DNA from: Francisella uliginis
GTDB taxonomy: Bacteria; Pseudomonadota; Gammaproteobacteria; Francisellales; Francisellaceae
DNA length: 64,000 nt
NCBI RefSeq assembly: GCF_001895265.1
Contig: NZ_CP016796.1
Location: forward strand, 372,001 to 436,000
Direction: 5' to 3'
Shown here: one piece after another, positions 51,351 through 60,591 of the stretch
Layout of the letters: each line of letters opens with the position of its first letter
Numbering within the stretch: the first letter of the stretch is position 1
The notes under the pieces: model-generated
What the model was told of the DNA's origin: nothing
The model's input: the letters and a program-made list of their open reading frames with translations, nothing else
Database searches by the model: none
Position numbers and translations under genes: made by a program

Positions 51351-52721
51351 CTATCCCGATATAATATCTTTTATTTGGTTTAGATTAGTTATTCCGATAA
51401 TTTCAATACCATTAGGAGTTGCTGATTTTGAAATATTTGCCTGAGGAACTATAATTTTTTTGAAACCATGTTTCTTAGCCTCATTAATTCTTTCGATGCC
51501 ATATGGAATAGGGCGTATTTCCCCAGATAAGCCAACCTCTCCCATTATTAGCATATCATGAGGTATTTCTATTTCTTTGATACTTGAATAAATTATCAAA
51601 ATAAGTGCTAAGTCGATACTTGTTTCATTTATTTTAATACCACCAACAACATTTAAAAAAACATCTTTGTCGTATAAATCGATATGCATATAGCGTTGTA
51701 TAACAGCTAAAATCATCGCTAGACGATTACTATCAATACCGACACATAATCTTCTTGGAGGTTGGTTGATATTTTTATCAACAACTAAAGATTGTAGCTC
51801 AACTAGTAATGGACGAGTTCCCTCCCAGACAGAGACTATTACACTACCAACAAGATTTGTCCTTCCGTTATTTAAGAATATTGCCGAAGGGTTTTTGACT
51901 TCTTTCATACCTTTGTCAGTCATGGCAAATATACCTATTTCATTGACAGCACCAAATCTGTTTTTAAGTGCACGCATCATACGATATCTACCATTATCTT
52001 GAGACTCAATAAAGATTACAGCATCAACAATATGCTCTAAAACTCTGGGCCCAGCTACATCTCCAGACTTTGTGACATGTCCAACAAGGAATATTGCTAT
52101 TTCATGTTGTTTGGCAACTTGTGTGATATATGCTGTAGATTCACGTACTTGTGAAACTCCCCCGACCATAGATTGAAGCTCAGGGTTATACATAGTTTGA
52201 ATTGAGTCGATAACAATAACTTCTGGCTTGTGCTTAATAATGTAATTAGAGATTTGTTCAATATTAGTTTCACACATTACCAATAGCTCATCTTTAGGTA
52301 GATCGAGTCTTTCTGCTCTTAATGCGATTTGTTCTAGAGATTCCTCTCCGCTTACATATAAGACCTTCTTATTTAAGGATAAAAAGGCCATTATTTGTAA
52401 TAAAATAGAAGATTTACCAATACCAGGGTCTCCACCAACTAAAGTCACAGAGCCTTTAACTATTCCACCACCAAGGACCCGATCAAACTCTGCTATGCTT
52501 GTTGATGTACGAGAATATTCTTTACCTTTGATATCTGAAAGTGCTGTAGCTTTTGAGATGCTTCCTGAAAAACCAGCTCGAGATTTTGGAGTCTTTTTAG
52601 GGTCTGCTTGGATTTCCTCAACAAGAGTATTCCATTGATTGCAACTGTAGCATTGTCCTTGCCAGCGATGCGAAGTAGCGCCACATTCTTGACAAATAAA
52701 TATAGTTTTTTGCTTTGACAT
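51351..52721 (-). CDS. radA: DNA repair protein RadA
   Basis: A RecA-like helicase that promotes branch migration in recombination and transformation. The 456-residue protein has an N-terminal zinc finger (CQECGATSHRWQGQC then CNQW), Walker A GDPGIGKS, the RadA-specific KNRFG motif in RALKNRFGAVNEIG, and a C-terminal Lon-protease-like domain (GGIKINETSIDLALIL, MGEVGLSGEIRPI). It lies 7 nt after the PilZ-domain gene. With dprA and recN in this window, it adds to a set of recombination genes. Confidence 0.96.
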   Translation of the reverse strand: MSKQKTIFICQECGATSHRWQGQCYSCNQWNTLVEEIQADPKKTPKSRAGFSGSISKATALSDIKGKEYSRTSTSIAEFDRVLGGGIVKGSVTLVGGDPGIGKSSILLQIMAFLSLNKKVLYVSGEESLEQIALRAERLDLPKDELLVMCETNIEQISNYIIKHKPEVIVIDSIQTMYNPELQSMVGGVSQVRESTAYITQVAKQHEIAIFLVGHVTKSGDVAGPRVLEHIVDAVIFIESQDNGRYRMMRALKNRFGAVNEIGIFAMTDKGMKEVKNPSAIFLNNGRTNLVGSVIVSVWEGTRPLLVELQSLVVDKNINQPPRRLCVGIDSNRLAMILAVIQRYMHIDLYDKDVFLNVVGGIKINETSIDLALILIIYSSIKEIEIPHDMLIMGEVGLSGEIRPIPYGIERINEAKKHGFKKIIVPQANISKSATPNGIEIIGITNLNQIKDIISG

Positions 52722-52728
52722 AAAAAGA

Positions 52729-53505
52729 TTACTTTATTTTGTATCCTAATAAATATTTATTAAGAATTCTTTCTGTTTCTGATGCATTTGGTCCAATGAA
52801 TTGAACTATGTAGCGGTATTGGTTACTATTTTCTTTATTTGATAAGCGAATATTTTTAGGGTAAACAGAAACTACTCGTGTTTCACAACCAACTTGCTCT
52901 TTTAGTTCAGTTAGCGTGATTGAAATTCTAATAATATCTCCTAGATGTAGAGTTTGAGGAGTGCTAATTTCCATACCACCATCTTTAATTATACGAAAAT
53001 GTGAGTTGTAAACTTGTTCACGATGATCAAAGGTGTACTCTAGCTCTTGTTTAATATCTTCTTCGCCATAATCTACTGATACTCTACCTTCTACTATATC
53101 ACTATTAAAGCTATCTTCAGGTTCCTCTTGATGCTTCTCTTCAGGTTCCTCCTGATGCGTTTCTTTAGAAGGTTCAGTTGTTTCTTTTTCCTCGATAAAA
53201 TCATCATCTAATAACGATGGATCTAAGCCTTGGCTTTCATCTAAATTGATTTCAATAACATTAACATTCTCGTCTGAATCATCATTATCATCGTCATCAT
53301 CAATATCATATTCAGGATTTTGTGAATGATCAGTCTCATTTTCAAACTCATCATCTTTATGTTTATCTTTATCTATTAAATCATCTTGTCTGCGTTGTGA
53401 TTTTTGAGGTTTTTCATCAAGCAATCCAGATCGAGAATTTTTTTTGCTATCTTTTTCTTTAGTATTTCCAGCACCTTTTTTTAGAAGATCTAATCTACTG
53501 CTCAT
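52729..53505 (-). CDS. acidic protein with C-terminal PilZ-like domain
   Basis: A 258-residue protein in two parts. Residues 1-150 are low-complexity: first basic, then strongly acidic with Asp/Glu runs and an imperfect duplication of HQEEPEE. Residues about 155-258 look like a PilZ domain: FRIIKDGGMEISTPQTLHLGDIIRISITL and VSVYPKNIRLS. The arginines that PilZ domains use to bind cyclic-di-GMP (RxxxR) are not evident, so it may not bind the nucleotide. It overlaps dedA by 4 nt. Confidence 0.6.
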   Translation of the reverse strand: MSSRLDLLKKGAGNTKEKDSKKNSRSGLLDEKPQKSQRRQDDLIDKDKHKDDEFENETDHSQNPEYDIDDDDDNDDSDENVNVIEINLDESQGLDPSLLDDDFIEEKETTEPSKETHQEEPEEKHQEEPEDSFNSDIVEGRVSVDYGEEDIKQELEYTFDHREQVYNSHFRIIKDGGMEISTPQTLHLGDIIRISITLTELKEQVGCETRVVSVYPKNIRLSNKENSNQYRYIVQFIGPNASETERILNKYLLGYKIK

Positions 53506-54101
53506 TTCATACGCCTCTTTGATCTTAATTTTAGTATCTTATAGCTAAGATATATAATACTTGAAAGTAAAATAAGTATAAATATAGATAGATATTTATT
53601 ATCAGATATCCAGTTAGATATATCTACATGGTTGACAAACTTTAAGATAGCATGACCAAATAAATATCCCAATGTTATATAGATAAATGACCATATCAAA
53701 CTACTTAAAGCATCCAAGCTAACAAATTTACACTTACTAACATTACTAAGGCCAACTATCAATATAGTTACAGTCCTTAAGCCATATAAAAACCTAATGC
53801 TAAGGATAGCTAATGTTTCATATTTTTCTAAAAATTCTGAAGATTTTTTAGCTTTACAGCTCCAAGATGCTTTTCTTTGAATAAGCTTCTTGCCAATAAA
53901 TTTAGAAAGAATAAAAATAGTATTATCATGTGCAATAGCTCCTAAAGTTGCGGCTATAATAACTAAAGGATAACTAAAAAGAGTAGCTGCTGTAGCAATA
54001 CCTACCATAATTAGGAAAATCTCTCCTTCAATAAAGACAGCTAAAGCCACAGCTAAATAGCCCCAATCAATTAATAGGCTCCAAAACTCATGTTGGCTCA
54101 T
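53502..54101 (-). CDS. DedA family membrane protein
   Basis: A 199-residue DedA (SNARE-associated/VTT) protein, a group linked to undecaprenyl-phosphate or phospholipid flipping and envelope stability. Landmarks are VFIEGEIFLIMVGIATAATLF, the re-entrant-loop glycines, KYETLAILSIRFLYGLRTVTILIVGLSNVSK (with the conserved R-x3-G-x-R-like stretch quoted in part), and LDALSSLIWSFIYITLGYLFG. It starts 2 nt after aroC and overlaps the PilZ gene by 4 nt. Confidence 0.87.
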   Translation of the reverse strand: MSQHEFWSLLIDWGYLAVALAVFIEGEIFLIMVGIATAATLFSYPLVIIAATLGAIAHDNTIFILSKFIGKKLIQRKASWSCKAKKSSEFLEKYETLAILSIRFLYGLRTVTILIVGLSNVSKCKFVSLDALSSLIWSFIYITLGYLFGHAILKFVNHVDISNWISDNKYLSIFILILLSSIIYLSYKILKLRSKRRMK

Positions 54102-54103
54102 AG

Positions 54104-55162
54104 TTATTTCTTATAAGCTTTTGTGATTAGTAGTTCATCTAATATAACTAGTGCTAACATAGCTTCTGCTATTGGTACACCTCTTATACCAACACAAGGA
54201 TCATGTCTTCCCTTAGTTATGACTGTAGTATTATCACCTTTAGTATCTATGCTTTTACCTGGTTGTAAAATACTAGATGTTGGTTTAAAAGCTAGTTTTG
54301 CAGTTATATCTTGCCCCGTAGAGATTCCTCCAAGAATTCCTCCGGCATGATTTGTTAAAAAGCCTTGGTCTTGAGTTATTTCATCACGGTGTTGACTACC
54401 TTTTTGTGCAACACAGTCAAACCCATCACCAATGCTTACAGCTTTAACAGCATTTATACTCATTAGAGCATGAGCAATATTAGCATCAAGTCTATCAAAG
54501 ACAGGCCTGCCTAGCCCCGCATCTAAGCCAGTTGCAACAACTGTTACTTCAGCGCCTATTGAGTCACCTTCTTTACGAATTTTATGAATTAGTTTTTCAC
54601 AGTTTTCGATAGCATTTTTATCAGCAATAAAAAAAGGATTTTGATTTATGAAATCTTGTTCTTTAAAGTCTATCTTGAGATCTCCTATCTGTGAACAGTA
54701 TCCATAAACCTCAATATTATGATGTTTCAAAATCTTTTTAGCTATTGCTCCTGCGGCAACACGCATAGCAGTTTCGCGTGCTGAAGATCTACCACCACCT
54801 CTATAGTCACGAATTCCATATTTCTTAAAATATGTATAATCAGCATGACCAGGGCGGAACTTCTCTTTTATTTCACCATAGTCTTTTGATTTTTGATCTT
54901 GGTTTTTTATAACTAAGCCAATAGGAGTACCTGTTGTTTTACCCTCAAAAACTCCAGAAATTATTTTAACCTCATCTGGCTCTTTGCGTTGCGTTGTAAA
55001 TTTTGATTGTCCTGGCTTACGTCTGTCGAGCTCTATTTGAATATCTTCTTCAGTTAGTGGGATATTACTCGGACAACCATCAATAATGGCAGCAAGAGAA
55101 TCTCCGTGACTTTCGCCACATGTTGTTACTGTAAAAATTTTACCAAAAGTGTTTCCTGACAT
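54104..55162 (-). CDS. aroC: chorismate synthase
   Basis: The last step of the shikimate pathway, converting EPSP to chorismate with reduced FMN. The 352-residue enzyme is full length with all three signatures: [16 protein letters not shown] near the start, [30 protein letters not shown] in the middle (quoted in part as [11 protein letters not shown]), and [25 protein letters not shown] near the end. First gene of the aroC-dedA-pilZ-radA-cvpA run. Its product feeds AroH and UbiC encoded in this window. Confidence 0.97.
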   Translation of the reverse strand: MSGNTFGKIFTVTTCGESHGDSLAAIIDGCPSNIPLTEEDIQIELDRRKPGQSKFTTQRKEPDEVKIISGVFEGKTTGTPIGLVIKNQDQKSKDYGEIKEKFRPGHADYTYFKKYGIRDYRGGGRSSARETAMRVAAGAIAKKILKHHNIEVYGYCSQIGDLKIDFKEQDFINQNPFFIADKNAIENCEKLIHKIRKEGDSIGAEVTVVATGLDAGLGRPVFDRLDANIAHALMSINAVKAVSIGDGFDCVAQKGSQHRDEITQDQGFLTNHAGGILGGISTGQDITAKLAFKPTSSILQPGKSIDTKGDNTTVITKGRHDPCVGIRGVPIAEAMLALVILDELLITKAYKK

Positions 55163-55261
55163 GCTTGAAAATAGTAAGTAGTTTATGTGTTTTATAATAG
55201 CATAAATACTAATTTTATTTTACATGTATCTAGTTTTGATTCTATAACTTTGTAGGTGATA

Positions 55262-55786
55262 TTATAATAGGCTTATATTCCTTAGTATAACAAAGGTCAA
55301 AGTTAGCATTAAGGATTTAATTACTGCTGGAAATATTAATACAACTCCTTTATTAAATGCTTCTTTAGATCCAATTATAAAAATAAGCCTACAAAAACCA
55401 CAAATAATAATTATAAGATGTAGAACTATCATCCAATTAAAAATGACAAATGTTTTATCATCTGAAAAATATGAGTTTTCTTTTAATAAATAGAAAAAAA
55501 TTGCAACTATAAGAAAACCAATAATATATCCACCAGTAGGACCAAGCAAAGCCTTTATTCCCGTTGAGTTATTTGAGAATATGGGTAATCCAACAATACC
55601 AAGAATTACATAAGCAAAGATACTTAGAAGCATGACTTCTGTTGGAATAAATAAAACAATAAGACCTATTGCATAAGATTGTAAAGTTATAGGAGTAGGT
55701 AGTTGTTTTATATTGATACTTGCTCTAGATGATAGAATTAATAAAAACAGCGATAAAAGAAAATAAATAGTTTCAAAGTATAGCAA
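55262..55786 (-). CDS. bioY: biotin transporter BioY
   Basis: A 174-residue membrane protein with six hydrophobic helices. It has the BioY pattern: LPTPITLQSYAIGLIVLF, YVILGIVGLPIFSNNSTGIKALLGPTGGYIIGFL (GxxGPTGGY is diagnostic, quoted in part). BioY is the substrate-binding component of biotin ECF transporters and may work alone. No energising BioM or BioN gene is nearby. It is preceded by a PQ-loop membrane protein gene 33 nt upstream. Confidence 0.85.
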   Translation of the reverse strand: MLYFETIYFLLSLFLLILSSRASINIKQLPTPITLQSYAIGLIVLFIPTEVMLLSIFAYVILGIVGLPIFSNNSTGIKALLGPTGGYIIGFLIVAIFFYLLKENSYFSDDKTFVIFNWMIVLHLIIIICGFCRLIFIIGSKEAFNKGVVLIFPAVIKSLMLTLTFVILRNISLL

Positions 55787-55819
55787 TGTTAGTCACCTAC
55801 TTATTTATAAAGTATAGTC

Positions 55820-56353
55820 TTAGTTGGCTTTTGTTGCATTTTTATAGTAAATCTTCTGAATTAATAGAACTAATATTACTGGAAGTATTGAGCCGGCATT
55901 AATTTTATAGACCTTATCCCAAGAAAAAAACATGCAACTTGATAAATATAGGCAAGTACCCGCTAGAGCTATTAGTATAAAAGCTAAACTATATCCATCT
56001 GCTCTTTTTTGCTTATAGTTTTTATAGATTTGGGGAAACCAAAAGAATATGCTTATAGTAAAACCAACATATTGTGCAACCTGATATACAATAGCTGAGT
56101 TTGAGCCCATTGCTAACATTGCAATTGCAAAACATATTATAAAAAGCAAGTTAGCTAGTTCAGGAACCTTTTTAGATAAGAATGTGATTTGTAACTGCTG
56201 GATACAGACTCCAAGTAGGTAAAAGATGGCTACAACTGCATATTGCCATTCATATCCACATCCTATAGTTATAACCATATCACATAGCACAGAAATAAAA
56301 ATTGCAAATTGAGATAAAACACTTACGTTAGTTAATCTTTCCCTATGTTTCAT
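55820..56353 (-). CDS. PQ-loop repeat membrane protein (start codon uncertain)
   Basis: A 177-residue membrane protein from the first ATG. The second PQ-loop is clear as FFWFPQIYKNYKQKRADGYSLAFI (quoted as WFPQIYKNYKQ), the motif of small SWEET/PQ-loop transporters. In the same frame, upstream of the ATG, the DNA reads FAYSIQYFPQVIYN, an evident first PQ motif and helix. The true N-terminus therefore probably extends 29 residues to an ATT at 56440 behind a TGAGG site, since TAG closes the frame at 56458. The substrate is unknown. Confidence 0.7.
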   Translation of the reverse strand: MKHRERLTNVSVLSQFAIFISVLCDMVITIGCGYEWQYAVVAIFYLLGVCIQQLQITFLSKKVPELANLLFIICFAIAMLAMGSNSAIVYQVAQYVGFTISIFFWFPQIYKNYKQKRADGYSLAFILIALAGTCLYLSSCMFFSWDKVYKINAGSILPVILVLLIQKIYYKNATKAN

Positions 56354-56517
56354 ATTGTATATGACTTGCGGAAAGTACTGTATTGAGTATGCAAAAAAAC
56401 CAGCATTAAGAATTATTGCACCAACAAGCTCTTTAGTAATAATATTAACCTCAATCTATAATTAATGTGGTTTATTAATATTATATAAGTTTTTTATTAA
56501 ATATATTATCTTTATTT

Positions 56518-57024
56518 TTAACTTTTGTTAAAAAGATATAAATATGCACCATAACCATCTTTTTTCATATCTTTTTTGGGAATGAATTTAAGAGCTGCAG
56601 AATTCATACAGTATCTTTTACCAGAAGGTTGAGGACCATCATTAAAAACATGACCTAAATGAGATTTGCCATGTTTAGATAAAACTTCTGTTCTGCTCAT
56701 AAACCAGCTATTGTCAGTTTTTGTGATAATAAAAGACTTGTCAATTGGCTTTGTAAAACTGGGCCAACCTGTTCCTGAGTTATATTTATCTGTTGAACTA
56801 AATAAAGGCTCACCTGAAACAATATCTACATATATACCTTGTTTATGATTATTCCAATATTTATTATTAAAGGCTCTTTCAGTTCCTCCTTTTTGGGTTA
56901 CGTAGTATTGTAGTTTATTAAGTTTTCCTAGAGCTTCTTGTTTATTATAATTTTGCCACTTCGGTGTTTCAGATAAACCAAATATTGGAATAGTTAATAT
57001 TAATAAAACTAGAAAATTTTTCAT
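56518..57024 (-). CDS. msrB: peptide-methionine (R)-S-oxide reductase MsrB
   Basis: Repairs methionine-R-sulfoxide. From the ATG at 57024 the 168-residue protein has a Sec signal peptide ([18 protein letters not shown]), pointing to the periplasm. A longer frame to 57090 would bury the signal and is less likely. Conserved MsrB blocks are [25 protein letters not shown] and the catalytic Cys in [11 protein letters not shown]. The zinc-binding C-x2-C pairs are missing ([13 protein letters not shown]), as in the zinc-free MsrB subgroup. Confidence 0.92.
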   Translation of the reverse strand: MKNFLVLLILTIPIFGLSETPKWQNYNKQEALGKLNKLQYYVTQKGGTERAFNNKYWNNHKQGIYVDIVSGEPLFSSTDKYNSGTGWPSFTKPIDKSFIITKTDNSWFMSRTEVLSKHGKSHLGHVFNDGPQPSGKRYCMNSAALKFIPKKDMKKDGYGAYLYLFNKS

Positions 57025-57193
57025 AAAGGCGATGAATTTAGAAATAATATGATATTTTGATTTTAGCATAACTAACTTCGCAAATATCATAGGTTAAGAG
57101 TATTATTTAGATTAAAAATCTTTAATGTGGACTATATTTATAAATATTTGTATTATTGAATAGAGTGTATATTTAAGACATAGGAGAGTACTT

Positions 57194-57754
57194 ATGACTA
57201 TAAATAAATCTTATAAAATATTAGGCTTAGGAATAGCTATAATTTTATTAACAGGATTTTCTCTTTTTGAAGAGGGTTCATATGATAGAGGTCATGATGG
57301 CGAGCTAATTGTTCATATGAAAAGTACAGATACAGGTAAAGAAGTAGGCACAATCACAATATCACCTTATATTCAAAATGATAAGCAACAAGGCATGTTG
57401 ATAACTCCTCATCTATATAATTTACCCAAATCTGGTACACATGGCATGCATATCCATATTAATCCAAGTTGCGCAGATAAAGGAAAGGCAGCTGGAGGAC
57501 ATTGGGATCCTCAAGAGAATGGTAAGCATTTAGGTCCGTATAATGAAAATGGCCATAAAGGTGATTTACCTGTTCTGATTGTTAATCCTAATGGTACAGC
57601 TAATAAACCTGTGCTGGCACCTAAATTAGATTCGTTAGAGGAGCTCGTTGGGCATAGTCTAATGATTCATGAGGGATCAGATAATTATTCAGATAATCCT
57701 AAGCCTCTTGGTGGTGGAGGTAAAAGAGTCTGGTGCGGAGTTATTTCAGATTAA
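57194..57754 (+). CDS. sodC: superoxide dismutase [Cu-Zn], periplasmic
   Basis: Detoxifies superoxide in the periplasm. The 186-residue precursor has an N-terminal hydrophobic signal (ILGLGIAIILLTGFSLF). Metal ligands are visible in GTHGMHIHINPSC, GGHWDP, HLGPYNENGHKGDLPVL and HSLMIHEGSDNYSD; the disulfide cysteines lie in NPSCADKG and RVWCGVIS. TAGGAGAG lies upstream of the ATG. The next gene starts 5 nt after the stop. In Francisella SodC contributes to survival in macrophages. Confidence 0.96.
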   Translation: MTINKSYKILGLGIAIILLTGFSLFEEGSYDRGHDGELIVHMKSTDTGKEVGTITISPYIQNDKQQGMLITPHLYNLPKSGTHGMHIHINPSCADKGKAAGGHWDPQENGKHLGPYNENGHKGDLPVLIVNPNGTANKPVLAPKLDSLEELVGHSLMIHEGSDNYSDNPKPLGGGGKRVWCGVISD

Positions 57755-57759
57755 GTATT

Positions 57760-58548
57760 ATGTATTACGAAACAGTAATCCGTTTAGGATTTTTTATAGG
57801 AATATTTCTAGTTATAGCTTTATGGGAGCTTATTGCGCCTATGAGGAAGTTAAAAATATCAAAGAAAAAGCGTTGGAGTAATAACTTAGCGTTAGTAGTA
57901 TTAAATACTCTTTTACTTAGAGTTATTTTCCCTACAACAGCAGTTGGGGTTGCGTTACTTTGTAATGATTATAATTTGGGTTTACTTAATATATTGGATA
58001 TACCTTTATGGTCTAAGATTACTATAGCATTTTTAGTTTTAGATTTTGCTATATATACCCAGCATGTATTATTTCACTATTTACCTTTGTTATGGAGATT
58101 TCATAAGGTTCATCACATTGATTTAGATTATGATGTTACTACAGGGTTACGCTTTCATCCTATTGAAATAGTTTTATCAATGTTTATAAAATTTGCAGTA
58201 ATATATTTTATAGGAGCTCCTGTATTAGCGGTAGTTATTTTTGAGGTTACTTTAAATGGATTAGCCTTATTTAATCATGGCAATATTAGACTTTTTAAGA
58301 AATTAGATGGTTTTTTAAGATTCTTTATAGTTACTCCAGATGTTCATAGAGTGCATCATTCAACTATATCCTCTGAAACTAATTCAAACTTTGGCTTTAA
58401 CTTAATTTTTTGGGATAGGTTACTTGGAACATATAAAAGTCAGCCTAACAAAGGTCATATATTAATGGATATAGGTTTAGATGAATATAAAGATTCTAAT
58501 ACAACTCAAAAACTTAAAAGTATGCTTAAAATCCCTTTTCTTAGGTAA
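57760..58548 (+). CDS. sterol desaturase / fatty acid hydroxylase family protein
   Basis: A 262-residue integral membrane di-iron oxygenase. The histidine clusters are visible as HVLFHYLPLLWRFHKVHHID, then RFHPIE, NHGNI and VHRVHHS. The substrate could be a lipid, carotenoid or hopanoid and cannot be told from sequence. The ATG at 57760 is preferred; an in-frame GTG at 57733 would overlap sodC. sodC ends 5 nt before this start, so co-transcription is likely. Confidence 0.85.
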   Translation: MYYETVIRLGFFIGIFLVIALWELIAPMRKLKISKKKRWSNNLALVVLNTLLLRVIFPTTAVGVALLCNDYNLGLLNILDIPLWSKITIAFLVLDFAIYTQHVLFHYLPLLWRFHKVHHIDLDYDVTTGLRFHPIEIVLSMFIKFAVIYFIGAPVLAVVIFEVTLNGLALFNHGNIRLFKKLDGFLRFFIVTPDVHRVHHSTISSETNSNFGFNLIFWDRLLGTYKSQPNKGHILMDIGLDEYKDSNTTQKLKSMLKIPFLR

Positions 58549-58630
58549 TTCTATGTGCGTGCTTTTGCTTGAATTGTTGATTAATTTAATTGATAATAAT
58601 AGCTAGTTAAACTTTAGAAGAGAGATATCA

Positions 58631-58996
58631 ATGATGTCAGCAATAAATGAGTTAGGTAAAGTTTATGAGCGTCCTTGGGGAACTTATCAAACAATTAATT
58701 TTACAGAAAAAAGTCAAACTAAAATCATCACAGTAAAGCCTAAAGGACAACTTTCTTTGCAGAAACATTTTAAAAGAGCTGAGCATTGGGTTGTTGTGAC
58801 AGGTAAGCCAACTATAACAGTTGATGATAGTGTTAAAGAATTTAATGTTGGAGAGCATATATTTATCCCTAAAGAGTCTGTACATAGATTAGAAAACTTT
58901 ACTGATGGTGATATTCAAATTATTGAAGTTCAAGTAGGTGATTACCTTGGTGAAGACGATATCGTACGATTAGAAGATATCTACAAGCGTGATTAG
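58631..58996 (+). CDS. stand-alone mannose-6-phosphate isomerase-type cupin
   Basis: A 121-residue cupin matching the C-terminal isomerase domain of bifunctional ManC: YERPWGTYQTINF, ITVKPKGQLSLQKHFKRAEHWVVV, and HIFIPKESVHRLEN. The metal-binding His/Glu set (QKH, EHW, H) is intact. It interconverts mannose-6-phosphate and fructose-6-phosphate for GDP-mannose supply. The nucleotidyltransferase half is absent here. AGAAGAGAG lies before the ATG. Confidence 0.85.
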   Translation: MMSAINELGKVYERPWGTYQTINFTEKSQTKIITVKPKGQLSLQKHFKRAEHWVVVTGKPTITVDDSVKEFNVGEHIFIPKESVHRLENFTDGDIQIIEVQVGDYLGEDDIVRLEDIYKRD

Positions 58997-59039
58997 GATT
59001 ACCTAGTTTAAACATATAAAAGCCTCAGAGAATAATTGT

Positions 59040-59118
59040 GTCATCCTCGTGCTGTGACACGAGGATCTCTTGGCTAATGGATTATATTTTAGAGATTCCA
59101 GATCAAGTCTGGAATGAC
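59040..59118. repeat. GTCAT-type double-hairpin palindrome, copy 2
   Basis: Left half: GTCAT, stem CCTCGTG/CACGAGG, ATCTC. Right half: GAGAT, stem TCCAGA/TCTGGA, ATGAC. The boxes are the same as at 8071, but the stems differ while still pairing. It fills the 170-nt gap between the cupin gene and frmA. Confidence 0.82.
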
Positions 59119-59166
59119 GATATTTCAGTGTTAAGTAAGTATGAAGCTATAAACTGGAGATAGTTA

Positions 59167-60279
59167 ATGACTATAAAATCAAAGGCAGCTGTTGCATATA
59201 AGGCAAGTCAACCATTAACTGTTGAGATGGTTAATGTTTCTTTACCTAAAGATAATGAAGTTTTAGTTGAGATTAAAGCAACTGGTATTTGTCATACAGA
59301 TGCATTTACTCTATCAGGTGCAGATCCAGAGGGTCTATTTCCAGCAATATTAGGTCATGAAGGTGCTGGTGTTGTAGTAGAGGTTGGTAAAAATGTTACA
59401 TCTGTAAAACCTGGTGATCATGTAATTGCTCTTTATACTCCAGAATGTAGAGAATGTGAATATTGTTTAAATCCAAAAACTAATCTATGTCAGGCAATTC
59501 GAGAGACTCAAGGAAAAGGTTTAATGCCTGATGGTAGCTCAAGATTCACTACACAAGATGGTCAAGAAATATTTCATTATATGGGTTGCTCGACATTTTC
59601 AAACTATACAGTCTTACCAGAAATAGCTGTGGCTAAGATCCGTAAAGATGCCCCTTTGGATAAGGTTTGTTATATCGGGTGTGGAGTAACCACTGGTGTT
59701 GGAGCTGTTGTTAAAACTGCAAATGTTGAGCCTGGATCTAGTGTTGTTGTATTTGGGCTAGGAGGAATTGGTTTAAATGTGATTCAGGGAGCTAAACTTG
59801 TTGGAGCTGGACAAATAGTTGGTGTTGATCTTAATAATGATAAAAAAGAGTTAGCAGAAAAGTATGGCATGACAGATTTTGTGAATCCAAATGAAATTGA
59901 TGAAGATCTTGTACAACACTTAATACGTCTAACTGGTGGTGGAGCTGATTATAGTTTTGAATGTATTGGTAATACAAAAGTTATGCGCCAGGCTTTAGAG
60001 TGTGCTCATAAAGGTTGGGGGCAAAGTGTAATAATAGGCGTTGCCGGAGCTGGTCAAGAAATTAGCACAAGACCATTTCAGCTTGTAACAGGTCGTACTT
60101 GGAAGGGCTCAGCCTTTGGTGGTATGCGTGGTAGAACTGATGTGCCAATGATAGTTGATTGGTATATGGATGGTCGTATAGATATTGATAACCTTATTAC
60201 TTCAAATATAAAAATTGAAGATATTAATAAAGGTTTTGAAGATATGTATAACAATATTAGAACAGTTGTTACTTTTTAG
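59167..60279 (+). CDS. frmA: S-(hydroxymethyl)glutathione dehydrogenase (class III alcohol dehydrogenase)
   Basis: Glutathione-dependent formaldehyde detoxification; the enzyme also reduces S-nitrosoglutathione. The 370-residue zinc enzyme has the catalytic zinc site in [21 protein letters not shown] and GHEGAG. The structural zinc site is [15 protein letters not shown]. The cofactor site is [16 protein letters not shown], and [12 protein letters not shown] is typical of class III. CTGGAGATAG provides the ribosome site. No FrmB esterase or FrmR regulator is adjacent. Confidence 0.96.
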   Translation: MTIKSKAAVAYKASQPLTVEMVNVSLPKDNEVLVEIKATGICHTDAFTLSGADPEGLFPAILGHEGAGVVVEVGKNVTSVKPGDHVIALYTPECRECEYCLNPKTNLCQAIRETQGKGLMPDGSSRFTTQDGQEIFHYMGCSTFSNYTVLPEIAVAKIRKDAPLDKVCYIGCGVTTGVGAVVKTANVEPGSSVVVFGLGGIGLNVIQGAKLVGAGQIVGVDLNNDKKELAEKYGMTDFVNPNEIDEDLVQHLIRLTGGGADYSFECIGNTKVMRQALECAHKGWGQSVIIGVAGAGQEISTRPFQLVTGRTWKGSAFGGMRGRTDVPMIVDWYMDGRIDIDNLITSNIKIEDINKGFEDMYNNIRTVVTF

Positions 60280-60303
60280 TATTATTTCTTAGAAATTTTT
60301 GTA

Positions 60304-60378
60304 GTCATTCTTTGCGAAGGCGGGAATCCTTTAAATAGCTAGGAGGTTACTCACACTTCCAGTGACTAGAGGGATGAC
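60304..60378. repeat. GTCAT-type palindrome, copy 3 (degenerate)
   Basis: GTCAT followed by a poorly paired stem around GCGAAGGC and AATCC, then a degraded right half ending GATGAC. It resembles the commoner variant with a GCGAAGGCGGGAATCC arm. The 312-nt gap between frmA and the aminotransferase gene (60280-60591) contains this copy, a half-copy at 60395 and copy 4, and no gene. Confidence 0.6.
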
Positions 60379-60394
60379 GATAATTTTTTTATAG

Positions 60395-60420
60395 GAGATA
60401 CCGAATTAATTCAGTATCAT
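60395..60420. repeat. half-unit of the GTCAT-type palindrome
   Basis: GAGAT, imperfect stem ACCGAA/TTCAGT with TTAA loop, then ATCAT (degraded ATGAC). This is the right-hand half of an element without a matching left half. Confidence 0.5.
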
Positions 60421-60470
60421 TTTATTGTAGATTTGGTTATAGCTTATTAGGGATAAAAGTAGTACATTCT

Positions 60471-60544
60471 ATCATTCTGAACTCGTTTCAGGATCTCAAA
60501 AAATCAATACTTATAGTGAGATGCTGAAATAAATTCAGCATGAC
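60471..60544. repeat. GTCAT-type double-hairpin palindrome, copy 4
   Basis: Left half: ATCAT, stem TCTGAA/TTCAGG, ATCTC. Right half: GAGAT, stem GCTGAA/TTCAGC, ATGAC. The first box has one substitution. Both stems pair with sequences different from copies 1 and 2. It lies downstream of the aminotransferase gene and could act as a terminator for it. Confidence 0.8.
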
Positions 60545-60591
60545 ATTTTTATGTATAGTTAGCTTTATAATAAAAATATCTAGAAAATAAA

